Shown: one piece after another, positions 35,249 to 43,121 of the stretch
How positions within the stretch are numbered: the stretch's first letter is position 1
Layout of the letters: each line of letters begins with the position of its first letter
Origin: Shimia sp. R9_2
GTDB taxonomy: Bacteria > Pseudomonadota > Alphaproteobacteria > Rhodobacterales > Rhodobacteraceae
Length of the DNA stretch: 48,792 nucleotides
Direction of reading: 5' to 3'
Assembly (NCBI RefSeq): GCF_017743735.1
Contig: NZ_JAGHRO010000013.1
Span: forward strand, 1 to 48,792
The notes under the pieces: model-generated
What the model saw: the letters and a program-made list of their open reading frames with translations, nothing else
What the model was told of the DNA's origin: nothing
The model's database searches: none
Made by a program: the position numbers and the translations under genes

Positions 35249-36160
35249 ATGTCGATCAGACCTGTTTTGGAAACGCGCAAAGCCATTCCTGTCCGGGAAG
35301 GGGCTGGCGTGCATCTGCACCGCGCCTTTGGGTTTCAGGATCCTGAGGAGCTTGATCCCTTCCTGATGATGGATCACTTCCGCAACGATGATCCCCGGCT
35401 TTATGAGGCGGGCTTTCCGTGGCATCCGCATCGCGGCATTGAGACCATCACCTATGTGATTGACGGCGCGGTGGAACATCAGGACAGCCTTGGCAACACC
35501 GGCAATCTGGGCGCGGGGGATGTGCAGTGGATGACGGCAGGGCGCGGAATTTTGCATCAGGAGATGCCCACCCCCGGTGCCAATGGGGTGAACCACGGCT
35601 TTCAGCTCTGGGCCAATCTGCCCCGCGATCTGAAGATGACCGATCCGCGCTATCAGGATGTGACTGCCAAGGAGATCCCGGAGATCTTTGAGGATGACGG
35701 CACCAAAGTGCGGGTGATCATCGGCAGCTTTTGGGGCCAGACCGGCCCGGTGGATGGCATTGCCGCTGATCCGATGTTTCTGGATGTGACCGTGCCTGCG
35801 GGCGTAAAAAAGACCTTCCCGATCGACACACGGCGGCGCGCTTTTGCCTATGTGTTTGAAGGGGATGCGGCCTTTGCCGATGCCAGCCAGCCCACCGGCA
35901 TTCTGCTGGAGAAAGAGGTGGCCGGAGAAGAGGTCAATATCCGCGATATGAGCGGCGACCGCACGCTGGTGCGCTTTGGCAATGGCGATGAGGTCACGGT
36001 GCAGGCTGGCGAACAAGGCGTGCGCTTTCTGCTGATTTCAGGTCAGCCCATTCAGGAGCCGGTGGCCTGGCATGGGCCGATTGTGATGAACACGCAGGCA
36101 GAGCTGCAGCAGGCCTTTGCCGAGCTGCGCAACGGCACATTTATCAAACCGGCGCATTGA
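35249..36160 (+). CDS. Pirin family bicupin
   Basis: A 303-residue pirin. The metal ligands are in FPWHPHRGIETITYV (two His) and GILHQEMP (His and Glu), so the N-terminal cupin should bind iron. The C-terminal cupin spans about 190-280. Bacterial pirins act as quercetinases or redox sensors, or modulate metabolic enzymes. The start at 35249 has GGAGA about eight bases upstream; an ORF starting 60 bases earlier lacks this. It is closed by a strong terminator at 36183-36208. Confidence 0.9.
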   Translation: MSIRPVLETRKAIPVREGAGVHLHRAFGFQDPEELDPFLMMDHFRNDDPRLYEAGFPWHPHRGIETITYVIDGAVEHQDSLGNTGNLGAGDVQWMTAGRGILHQEMPTPGANGVNHGFQLWANLPRDLKMTDPRYQDVTAKEIPEIFEDDGTKVRVIIGSFWGQTGPVDGIAADPMFLDVTVPAGVKKTFPIDTRRRAFAYVFEGDAAFADASQPTGILLEKEVAGEEVNIRDMSGDRTLVRFGNGDEVTVQAGEQGVRFLLISGQPIQEPVAWHGPIVMNTQAELQQAFAELRNGTFIKPAH

Positions 36161-36182
36161 TCAATACGCCCGAACAAGTAAG

Positions 36183-36208
36183 CGGAGGGGGAGACCCCTC
36201 CGTTTTTT
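36183..36208 (+). terminator. Rho-independent terminator after pirin
   Basis: CGGAGGGG and CCCCTCCG pair around a GAGA tetraloop, followed by six Ts: a textbook terminator 22 bases past the pirin stop. Confidence 0.92.
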
Positions 36209-36263
36209 AGGGGCGCTGCCCCTGTCACCGCAAGCGGTGTAAGGGCTCCGCCCGTTCGCCGCT

Positions 36264-36286
36264 GAATGTGTCCACTGGACACATTC
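36264..36286. repeat. Perfect 10-bp palindromic hairpin
   Basis: GAATGTGTCC and GGACACATTC are exact complements around ACT. No T-run follows on either strand, so it is not a standard terminator. It lies between the pirin and tetR 3' ends; it may be an intergenic repeat or a protein site. Confidence 0.6.
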
Positions 36287-36300
36287 CGAGACGCGGCTCA

Positions 36301-36327
36301 CCCCCGGGATACTTTTTGAATGAGAAG
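36301..36327 (-). repeat. Post-stop element, copy 3 (after tetR)
   Basis: On the minus strand, 28 bases after the tetR stop: CTTCTCATTCAAAAAGTATCCCGGGGG. It keeps the CTTCTCATTC head and the ATCCC core but lacks the CCGGA hairpin of copies 1 and 2. Confidence 0.5.
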
Positions 36328-36355
36328 CGCTTAGGGGGGGAGGAAGGCAGAGCTG

Positions 36356-36949
36356 TTAGGCGGCGATGCCTACGGCTTGGCGCACCATATCCCAGTAGAT
36401 CTGCTCCACCTCGGAAAGCGACAGGCGGCCGCCTTCGCGGAACCATGTGTTCACGCCGGTCAGCATGGCAATCACGGCCATGGTGGTGATCTTGGGGTCC
36501 GCCACGGTGAAATCACCGCTTTCAACGCCAGCGCGCAGGATCGCTTCGAGCTGGTCTTCATAAGCGCGGCGCAAAGCTTCGACTTCGGAGAAATTGTCCG
36601 GGCTGAGATTGCGCAGCTCCATATAGGCGATGAACACCTCATCGGGGCGCTCTGAGTGAAAGCGCAGGTGCAGACGGGTGAAGGTCTCCAGTGCCGCCAC
36701 CGGCGAGGTAGGGGTCTCAAGCGAGGCGCGGGTGGCCAGAAGCTCGTCCATATGGGTTTTCATCAGATCAAACAGCAGCGACTGCTTGTCCGGCGTGTAG
36801 TTATAAAGCGCCCCTGCCTGCACGCCGACCTCACGCGCAATTTGGCGCATGGAAACAGCGGCATAGCCGTGTTGGGCAAAGAGCGAGAGCGCGGCGGCGC
36901 GCACGCGCGGGCCGGTGATGCCGGAATGTGAGCCTTGAGTTCGTGCCAT
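36356..36949 (-). CDS. TetR/AcrR-family regulator
   Basis: A 197-residue TetR regulator. The helix-turn-helix spans about residues 12-58 (AALSLFAQHGYAAVSMRQIA, then GALYNYTPDKQSLLFDLM). The ligand domain resembles the group that controls acyl-CoA metabolism, with MELRNLSPDNFSEVEALRRAYE. A 12-bp palindrome in its promoter region is a likely operator for autoregulation. It is not adjacent to an obvious efflux gene. The acyl-CoA ligase cluster nearby is a possible target, but I see no copy of the palindrome there. Confidence 0.85.
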   Translation of the reverse strand: MARTQGSHSGITGPRVRAAALSLFAQHGYAAVSMRQIAREVGVQAGALYNYTPDKQSLLFDLMKTHMDELLATRASLETPTSPVAALETFTRLHLRFHSERPDEVFIAYMELRNLSPDNFSEVEALRRAYEDQLEAILRAGVESGDFTVADPKITTMAVIAMLTGVNTWFREGGRLSLSEVEQIYWDMVRQAVGIAA

Positions 36950-36964
36950 AGGCGCAATTTAACT

Positions 36965-36976
36965 GAACGTATGTTC
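36965..36976. promoter_or_regulatory. Probable TetR operator
   Basis: GAACGTATGTTC is an inverted repeat (GAAC-N4-GTTC) placed 16 bases upstream of the tetR start, in the divergent gap to the lipoprotein gene. Spacing and symmetry suit a TetR-family dimer. Confidence 0.55.
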
Positions 36977-37077
36977 CTTTAAAACCCCGCATAAGCAGGG
37001 CTGAGGCGTGCAAGTTGGCTTGTGTCGCCAGCCCCGACTGGGCCATAAGAAAGCCGGGCAACAAAAGGGCCATTCGC

Positions 37078-37320
37078 GTGACACGACAGACCAAAGCAAG
37101 CCTCTTGATGATCTTATGCACGGGCGTGCTGGCCAGCTGTGGCGATGTGCCGGGACTGGATGCCGCTGTTTCCAAAGAGGTGGAGGCTGCGCCCTACCCT
37201 GAGCTTCTGCCTGCGCACGCGCTGCCTGCCGCGCCGGAGCAGCGCCTGACGGAGAGCAGCGAAGAAGAGCTTGCCGCCCGTGGCGCCCGCCTCAACCGCC
37301 GTGCGCGTGAGCTGCAGTAA
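37078..37320 (+). CDS. Small lipoprotein
   Basis: An 80-residue predicted lipoprotein: a basic start (MTRQTK), a hydrophobic helix and the lipobox LASC, with the acylated cysteine at about residue 21. The mature part is short, Ala/Glu/Pro-rich and ends in a charged helix (EELAARGARLNRRARELQ). No family is recognised. The start is a GTG at 37078, with AAGGG about nine bases upstream; the open frame continues 63 bases further but would not give a signal peptide at the N-terminus. It lies 100 bp before hom. Confidence 0.65.
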   Translation: MTRQTKASLLMILCTGVLASCGDVPGLDAAVSKEVEAAPYPELLPAHALPAAPEQRLTESSEEELAARGARLNRRARELQ

Positions 37321-37419
37321 GCCCTGCACCATGCAGACGCGTTGCACCCCCCTGCAAGAGCCGCTACACGGCAAAGCAACACAGCAGACCATACCAACAC
37401 ATATTCGAGGTAGTGCTTC

Positions 37420-38733
37420 ATGACCGATGCGCAGATGAGCAACCCCAACACAACACCGCTCCGTCTTGGGATTGCCGGCTTGGGCACCGTGGGCGTGGGT
37501 GTGGTGAAGATCGTGCGCCAGAAGGCCAACCTGCTGGCGGCCCGCACCGGGCGTCCGGTGGTGATCACCGCCGTGAGCGCGCGCTCCAAGGATAAGGATC
37601 GCGGCGTGTCGCTGGCGAATTACGCCTGGGAAGAGGATCCGGTGGCCCTGGCCAAGCGCGACGACGTGGATGTGTTTGTCGAGCTGATGGGCGGCGAAGA
37701 CGGCCCCGCCAAAGACGCAATCGAGGCTGCATTGGCGCTAGGCAAAGATGTGGTCACCGCCAACAAGGCGCTGCTGGCCCATCACGGTCAGGCGCTGGCC
37801 GAGACCGCAGAGGCTAAAGGCGCGGTGATCCGCTTTGAAGCGGCTGTGGCAGGCGGCATTCCGGTGATCAAATCCCTCACCGAGGGGCTGGCGGGCAATG
37901 AGATCACCCGCATCATGGGGGTGATGAACGGCACCTGTAACTATATCCTCACCCGGATGCAGGACGCGGGCCTGCCTTATGAAGAGGTTTTTGCCGAAGC
38001 CGACGCGCTTGGCTATCTGGAAGCGGACCCAAATCTGGACGTGGGCGGGATTGACGCAGGCCACAAGCTGTCGCTGCTCTCCTCCATCGCCTTTGGCACC
38101 AAGGTGGATTTCGCAGGAGTGGAGCTGGAAGGCATTCAGCGCATCTCCATTGAAGACATTCATCAGGCTGCCGAGCTTGGCTTCAAGATCAAGCTGCTGG
38201 GCGTGACCCAGATGACCGGCCGAGGGCTGGAGCAGCGCATGTCGCCCTGCCTTGTGCCTGCTGACAGCCCGCTGGGCCAGCTCAAGGGCGGCACCAATAT
38301 GGTGGTGATCGAAGGCGACGCGGTGGAGCAGGTTGTGCTGCGCGGCCCCGGTGCCGGTGAAGGCCCGACCGCCAGCGCGGTGATGGGCGATGTCTGTGAC
38401 ATCGCGCGCGGCTTCCGCCTTGCCACCTTCGGCATGCCCGCCGAGCAGCTGACCGCTGCCAAGGCGGCGCGCTCCAACTCTCCGGCGCCCTACTATCTTC
38501 GCCTGACGCTGGAAGACCGCCCCGGTGCCATGGCCAAGATTGCCACCGCGCTTGGCGACAACGGGATCAGCATCGACCGCATGCGACAGACCCGCCACAA
38601 TGATGAGCTCGCCCCTGTGTTGATCGTGACCCACAAAACCCAGCGCGCCGCTCTGGATGAAGCCATTGCCGCCATGCAGAGCACCGGCGTGGTCGCAAGC
38701 GCCCCTGTGGCGTTGCGCATAGAGCAGGTTTGA
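37420..38733 (+). CDS. hom: Homoserine dehydrogenase
   Basis: A 437-residue monofunctional homoserine dehydrogenase, converting aspartate semialdehyde to homoserine for threonine and methionine synthesis. The NAD(P)-binding motif is GIAGLGTVGVG, catalytic-domain landmarks are VVTANKALLA, GGIPVIKSLTEG and MNGTCNYILTRM, and a C-terminal ACT domain (LEDRPGAMAKIATALGDNGI) allows feedback control. GAGG lies about nine bases upstream of the ATG. It heads the hom, glpX, recJ run common in this family. Confidence 0.96.
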   Translation: MTDAQMSNPNTTPLRLGIAGLGTVGVGVVKIVRQKANLLAARTGRPVVITAVSARSKDKDRGVSLANYAWEEDPVALAKRDDVDVFVELMGGEDGPAKDAIEAALALGKDVVTANKALLAHHGQALAETAEAKGAVIRFEAAVAGGIPVIKSLTEGLAGNEITRIMGVMNGTCNYILTRMQDAGLPYEEVFAEADALGYLEADPNLDVGGIDAGHKLSLLSSIAFGTKVDFAGVELEGIQRISIEDIHQAAELGFKIKLLGVTQMTGRGLEQRMSPCLVPADSPLGQLKGGTNMVVIEGDAVEQVVLRGPGAGEGPTASAVMGDVCDIARGFRLATFGMPAEQLTAAKAARSNSPAPYYLRLTLEDRPGAMAKIATALGDNGISIDRMRQTRHNDELAPVLIVTHKTQRAALDEAIAAMQSTGVVASAPVALRIEQV

Positions 38734-38813
38734 GATTTCAATGGCGCGCCCCTCTTGTGAGCGCGCCGCCGCTGCGATAACCGATATTTAAGCAAGCACA
38801 TAAGGATCACCCC

Positions 38814-39788
38814 ATGTCCCAAACGCCGGAATTTCACGACCGTATGCTGTCTCTCGGTTTGGCCCGTGTGGCCGAACAGGCAGCGATTGCCTCCGCAGCG
38901 CTGATTGGCAACGGCGATGAGAAAGCCGCAGACCAAGCCGCTGTGAACGCCATGCGCGAGCAGCTCAACCTTCTGGACATCGCCGGTGTTGTGGTGATTG
39001 GCGAAGGAGAGCGCGACGAGGCGCCCATGCTGTTCATCGGCGAAGAAGTGGGCACCGGCAACGGCCCCGGCGTGGACATCGCGCTGGACCCGCTGGAAGG
39101 CACCACGCTGACCGCAAAAGACATGCCAAACGCGCTGACCGTGATCGCCATGGGCCCACGCGGCTCCATGCTGCACGCGCCGGACACCTATATGGACAAG
39201 CTGGCCATCGGCCCGGGCTACGCGGAAAACGTCGTCTCACTGGAAATGAGCCCGAAAGAGCGTGTGGAAGCGCTGGCCAAAGCCAAAGGCTGTGACACCT
39301 CTGACATCACCGTCTGCATTCTGGAGCGTCCGCGCCACGAAGACATGATCGCCGAAGTGCGCGCCACCGGCGCCTCCATCCGTCTGATCACCGATGGTGA
39401 CGTGGCTGGCGTGATGCACTGCGCCGAAGCCGAAGAAACCGGCATCGACATGTATATGGGCCGCGGCGGCGCACCTGAGGGTGTTCTGGCAGCAGCAGCG
39501 CTGAAATGCATGGGTGGTCAGATGTGGGGCCGTCTGGTGTTCCGCAATGATGACGAGCGCGCCCGTGCTGCCAAGACCGGCATCACCGATCTGGACCGCA
39601 TCTACTCCCGCGACGAGATGGTCACACAGGATGTGATCTTTGCCGCAACCGGCGTGACCGGCGGCTCTCTGTTGCCGCGCATCAAGCGTACCCCGGGCTG
39701 GATCGAAACCGAGACCCTGCTGATGCGCTCCAAGTCCGGTTCCGTGCGTCGCATGACCTACCGCGCGCCTGTTGATCAGACCTCTTGA
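38814..39788 (+). CDS. glpX: Fructose-1,6-bisphosphatase class II
   Basis: A 324-residue GlpX-type phosphatase for gluconeogenesis. Metal and substrate motifs are VIGEGERDEAPML, DIALDPLEGTTLTA and ITDGDVAGVMH, with MGRGGAPEGVLAAAALKCMGG near the middle; all are intact. It removes the 1-phosphate from fructose-1,6-bisphosphate in the cytoplasm. It starts 80 bp after hom and ends at a terminator before recJ. AAGGATC lies just ahead of the ATG. Confidence 0.96.
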   Translation: MSQTPEFHDRMLSLGLARVAEQAAIASAALIGNGDEKAADQAAVNAMREQLNLLDIAGVVVIGEGERDEAPMLFIGEEVGTGNGPGVDIALDPLEGTTLTAKDMPNALTVIAMGPRGSMLHAPDTYMDKLAIGPGYAENVVSLEMSPKERVEALAKAKGCDTSDITVCILERPRHEDMIAEVRATGASIRLITDGDVAGVMHCAEAEETGIDMYMGRGGAPEGVLAAAALKCMGGQMWGRLVFRNDDERARAAKTGITDLDRIYSRDEMVTQDVIFAATGVTGGSLLPRIKRTPGWIETETLLMRSKSGSVRRMTYRAPVDQTS

Positions 39789-39832
39789 TCGCGGCACGCT
39801 GCACTGATTGACTGGGCCAATGCGCCCCTTAC

Positions 39833-39857
39833 GGCCCGCCTCTTTGGCGGGCCTTTT
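39833..39857 (+). terminator. Terminator between glpX and recJ
   Basis: GGCCCGCC (39833-39840) and GGCGGGCC (39846-39853) around TCTTT, followed by TTTT. It ends the hom/glpX transcript and lies only 21 bases before the preferred recJ start. Confidence 0.85.
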
Positions 39858-39878
39858 GATAAGATGAAAGCCCTGCCC

Positions 39879-41627
39879 ATGACCGACTTCCTTGGTGTAT
39901 CCGAAAGCCTGACCGGACGACGCTGGCTGGGGCCGGATGTGGAGGCCACCCGCGCCGCCGAACTGCTGGCGCAGGAGACCACCTTGCCCCCCGCACTCTG
40001 TGCGGTGCTGGCGCGGCGCGGGGTGAATGCGGCGGAGGCGGAGAGTTTCCTTGAGCCGCGGCTCGCCGAGCTGCTGCCCGATCCCCGCACCGTCAAAGAC
40101 ATGCAGACCGCCGCCGCGCGGTTTCTGCAGGCCGTGCGCAAACGTGAGCGCATCGCGGTGTTTGCCGATTATGACGTGGATGGCGGCACCTCTGCGGCGC
40201 TGCTGATCACATGGCTGCGCCATATGGGGCTGAAGGCGACGCTTTATGTGCCCGACCGCATTGATGAGGGCTATGGCCCCAATGAGGCCGCCATGGCGCA
40301 GCTGGCCGCCAACCATGACCTGATCATCTGTGTGGATTGCGGCACGCTCAGCCATGGCCCGATTGCCGCCGCCAAGGCAGCAGATGTGATTGTGCTCGAC
40401 CACCACCTGGGCGGCGAAACCCTGCCCAACTGCGTGGCCGTGGTGAACCCAAACCGACAGGATGAAAGCGGCGATCTGGCGCATCTCTGTGCGGCTGCGG
40501 TGGTGTTTCTCATGCTGGTGGAGGCCAACCGCCAGATGCGCGAGGCCGATGGCACGCGCGGGCCCGATCTGATGGCGATGCTTGATCTGGTGGCGCTTGG
40601 CACGGTGGCCGATGTCGCCCCGCTGGTGGGGGTGAACCGCGCATTGGTACGTCAGGGGCTCAAGGTCATGGCGCGGCGGGACCGCACCGGGATTGTGGCG
40701 CTCTCGGATGTGAGCCGCATGGACAGCGCCCCCAACAGCTATCACCTCGGCTTTCTGCTGGGCCCACGTGTGAACGCAGGCGGGCGCATCGGACAGGCAG
40801 ACCTTGGCGCGCGCCTGCTCTCGACCGACAACGAACAAGAAGCTAAGGCGCTTGCGGAGCGACTGGATGAGCTCAACACCGAACGGCGCGACATTGAATC
40901 GGCGGTGCGCGCCGCCGCCATGGCACAGGCCGAAGAGCGCGGGCTGGATGCACCGCTGGTCTGGGCCGCTGGCGAAGGCTGGCACCCGGGTGTGGTCGGC
41001 ATTGTCGCCTCGCGCCTGAAAGAGGCCACCAACCGCCCCGCCATTGTGATCGGCCTTGACGGCGACGAGGGCAAAGGCTCCGGCCGCTCTGTCTCTGGCG
41101 TGGATCTGGGGGCCTCGATCCAGAAACTCGCCGCAGAAGAGCTGCTGATCAAAGGGGGCGGGCATAAGATGGCCGCTGGCCTGACCGTGGCCCGTGATCA
41201 GCTGGAGCCTGCGATGGCGCGGCTCACCGAGCTGATGGCCAAACAGGGCGCGGGCGACATGGGGCCGGCGGATCTGAAACTAGACAGCCTGCTGATGCCC
41301 ACTGCGGCCACCGTTGAGCTGATCACCGACATCGAAAAGGCTGGCCCCTTTGGAGCAGGCGCCCCTGCCCCGCGCTTTGCCTTTCCGGATGTGGAGATTC
41401 GCTTCACCAAACGGGTCGGTGAAAGCCACCTCAAACTCACCTTTGGCGATGGATTCGGAGCGCGCATCGATGCGATTGCCTTTGGCGCCTATGACACCGC
41501 GCTGGGGACGGCCTTGGAATCGCATGGCGGTGCGCGATTCCATCTGGCGGGCCGCCTGGAGATCAACACCTGGGGCGGCCGCCAATCTGTGCAGCTGCGT
41601 CTGGAGGATGCGGCCAAAGCCGCCTGA
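39879..41627 (+). CDS. recJ: Single-stranded-DNA exonuclease RecJ
   Basis: A 582-residue 5'-3' exonuclease for repair and recombination. The DHH motifs are VFADYDVDGG, VDCGTLSHG and VLDHHLGG; the DHHA1 domain follows with IKGGGHKMAAGL, and an OB-like C-terminal part ends with QSVQLRLEDAAK. All metal ligands appear kept. The ATG at 39879 (MTDFLGVSESLTGRRW) matches the family start; a further in-frame ATG lies at 39864. Neither has a good ribosome site, and the glpX terminator is just upstream, so readthrough or a promoter inside it would be needed. Confidence 0.93.
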   Translation: MTDFLGVSESLTGRRWLGPDVEATRAAELLAQETTLPPALCAVLARRGVNAAEAESFLEPRLAELLPDPRTVKDMQTAAARFLQAVRKRERIAVFADYDVDGGTSAALLITWLRHMGLKATLYVPDRIDEGYGPNEAAMAQLAANHDLIICVDCGTLSHGPIAAAKAADVIVLDHHLGGETLPNCVAVVNPNRQDESGDLAHLCAAAVVFLMLVEANRQMREADGTRGPDLMAMLDLVALGTVADVAPLVGVNRALVRQGLKVMARRDRTGIVALSDVSRMDSAPNSYHLGFLLGPRVNAGGRIGQADLGARLLSTDNEQEAKALAERLDELNTERRDIESAVRAAAMAQAEERGLDAPLVWAAGEGWHPGVVGIVASRLKEATNRPAIVIGLDGDEGKGSGRSVSGVDLGASIQKLAAEELLIKGGGHKMAAGLTVARDQLEPAMARLTELMAKQGAGDMGPADLKLDSLLMPTAATVELITDIEKAGPFGAGAPAPRFAFPDVEIRFTKRVGESHLKLTFGDGFGARIDAIAFGAYDTALGTALESHGGARFHLAGRLEINTWGGRQSVQLRLEDAAKAA

Positions 41628-41640
41628 GCCGCACCAGAGC

Positions 41641-41668
41641 CTTCTCATTCCCTCAATATCCTGGGGGA
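41641..41668 (+). repeat. Post-stop element, copy 4 (after recJ)
   Basis: Thirteen bases after the recJ stop: CTTCTCATTCCC, TCAATATCC, TGGGGG. Same orientation relative to the gene as the other three copies; the CCGGA hairpin part is absent. Confidence 0.55.
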
Positions 41669-41769
41669 ATCGCGGCTCTGACGCGATGGGGGCAAAGCCC
41701 CCGCATCACGCCCCAAACCCGCCAAAACAGCTTTCTGAAAAAAATCGTCACAAAGGCTCAAATTTCCGC

Positions 41770-41798
41770 TTGCGCCCACCCGCGCCATTCACTAGATA
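41770..41798 (+). promoter_or_regulatory. tRNA-Glu promoter
   Basis: TTGCGC and TAGATA are separated by exactly 17 bases and lie 18 bases before the first tRNA. It fits the housekeeping sigma factor of alphaproteobacteria. Confidence 0.7.
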
Positions 41799-41816
41799 CG
41801 CCTCACGCTTCGGCAC

Positions 41817-41891
41817 GGCCCGTTCGTCTATCGGTTAGGACGCCAGGTTTTCAACCTGGAAAGAGGGGTTCGATTCCCCTACGGGCTGCCA
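41817..41891 (+). tRNA. tRNA-Glu (TTC), copy 1
   Basis: A 75-base cloverleaf. The acceptor arm GGCCCGT pairs with ACGGGCT (first pair G-T), the anticodon arm is CCAGG-TTTTCAA-CCTGG with anticodon TTC, the T-arm is AGGGG-TTCGATT-CCCCT, and CCA is encoded. Confidence 0.97.
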
Positions 41892-41939
41892 GTCGAAGCG
41901 AGATTTTTGAGAAGACATCTTCATGAAAATCGCCACAGT

Positions 41940-42014
41940 GGCCCGTTCGTCTATCGGTTAGGACGCCAGGTTTTCAACCTGGAAAGAGGGGTTCGATTCC
42001 CCTACGGGCTGCCA
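41940..42014 (+). tRNA. tRNA-Glu (TTC), copy 2
   Basis: Identical in all 75 bases to the first copy, 48 bases downstream. The two are probably processed from one transcript starting at the promoter before copy 1. Confidence 0.97.
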
Positions 42015-42242
42015 CTTCCTTCCGAAAATTAGATAAGTCCCACACCGCAAGCCGCTTTGCCTGTGCGCCTTTCTGCGCACCCAGCGCACGCTTAAGATGT
42101 GAACTATTCATCCCCACATCTTTCGGGCGCAGACTCTTCGTTAACCAATCCCCGCTAAATCTGGGTCTCAACGAAGGTCTTTTAACGGAATCGGATTCGC
42201 CGCAGCCATGGCTCGTCTCCGAAAACCACATGTGGGGGTAAA

Positions 42243-42458
42243 ATGAGTAAGACACATCTGTCAGTTTGGGTGCTTCCCAGAAGCGCACGCCCGGCCACCT
42301 CGCGGTCCGAGCGTATCAAGGCGCGTGCCGGGGCCTTCATCCTCGCCTCCTGCAAAGATGCGGACCTCGCGTTGATCCCGCCGCCGTCCGGCAATCTGAA
42401 CCGCCGTATCTGGCCGCATACGTCGCCCAACGGCCCAACCCTGAAGATCCGCGCCTGA
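42243..42458 (+). CDS. Possible small protein of unknown function
   Basis: A 71-residue basic frame (MSKTHLSVWVLPRSARPATS at the start). GGGGGTAAA directly precedes the ATG, which is the main support. No domain is recognised, and the Ser/Arg/Pro-rich composition could also come from noncoding GC-rich DNA. It lies alone between the tRNAs and TrmO. Confidence 0.4.
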   Translation: MSKTHLSVWVLPRSARPATSRSERIKARAGAFILASCKDADLALIPPPSGNLNRRIWPHTSPNGPTLKIRA

Positions 42459-42525
42459 CAGCGCCGCAGAGAGCCTCAGCTGCTCTCTCGACACCCCGTG
42501 CGCCTCCCCTACGCTTCTGTGCGCC

Positions 42526-43017
42526 CTAGGGCAGCGCTGGCGGCACATCCACCGCTGGTGCGCTGGGTTTGATGTCCAACAGCGGTGTGCCGTCAAAACA
42601 GTCGATGGCATCAATACCAATCCTGCCCGCCGCGAGATCCAGTGATGTGATCCGCACCGCCGCCAACGATATGGGATTCGGGCGATTGGGAGAGCGCAGC
42701 GCAAAAGTGCCTTGTGCTTCGGTTTTGTGACGGGGCCGCTGGGTGATCAGATCGCGCCGCGCCTGATGCATCCAGTAAAACAGCAAAATCCCATCCCCCA
42801 CAGACAGCCCTGTGAGACCTTCGGCAAATCCCGGCTCCAGCGTGAGCGACGCCCCCTGCCCACTCTCACGAGCGCGGGTGACATTCTTGGGGCAATTGCC
42901 GCGCTGCCAAGGGGTGTGGATGCGCCCAATGAAGCGCAGCTCTACATCCACGCGCTCCAGCGGATCGAATCCCAGCTGGCTTTCTCCATCACGCAGTTCA
43001 GGCAGGGTTTCAGACAT
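42526..43017 (-). CDS. trmO: tRNA N6-threonylcarbamoyladenosine methyltransferase TrmO
   Basis: A 163-residue TrmO/TsaA (YaeB) family protein that methylates t6A at position 37 of certain tRNAs using SAM. Family motifs are GRIHTPW, CPKN, ALRSPNRPNPISLAAVRI and DCFDGTPLLDIKP. The N-terminal 25 residues are not conserved. It is somewhat shorter than the E. coli protein because the C-terminal domain is missing, as in many alphaproteobacteria. The gene stands alone. Confidence 0.9.
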   Translation of the reverse strand: MSETLPELRDGESQLGFDPLERVDVELRFIGRIHTPWQRGNCPKNVTRARESGQGASLTLEPGFAEGLTGLSVGDGILLFYWMHQARRDLITQRPRHKTEAQGTFALRSPNRPNPISLAAVRITSLDLAAGRIGIDAIDCFDGTPLLDIKPSAPAVDVPPALP

Positions 43018-43073
43018 GACGCTCTCCTTGGATCTTGGCGCTCATCCTGCCCAAGACCTCAGAGAGGTGCCAT

Positions 43074-43102
43074 AAAAAAGCGCCGCTCGATGGCGGCGCT
43101 TT
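43074..43102 (-). terminator. Terminator of the peptide ABC operon
   Basis: On the minus strand AAAGCGCCGC pairs with GCGGCGCTTT around a six-base loop and continues into a T-run (six Ts). It follows the ATPase gene stop by about 20 bases. Confidence 0.88.
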
Positions 43103-43121
43103 CTGCGGTTCTTTCTGGCGT

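Noticed and set aside
39237..41165. 642-codon open frame on the minus strand
   Set aside because: It lies antisense to recJ and glpX, both intact; its His/Gly/Arg-rich translation is typical of the shadow of a GC-rich gene.
41817..42014. The duplicated tRNA-Glu as attachment-site repeats of an integrated element
   Set aside because: Only 48 bases lie between the copies, both are full-length with CCA, and no integrase is present; this is an ordinary tandem tRNA pair.
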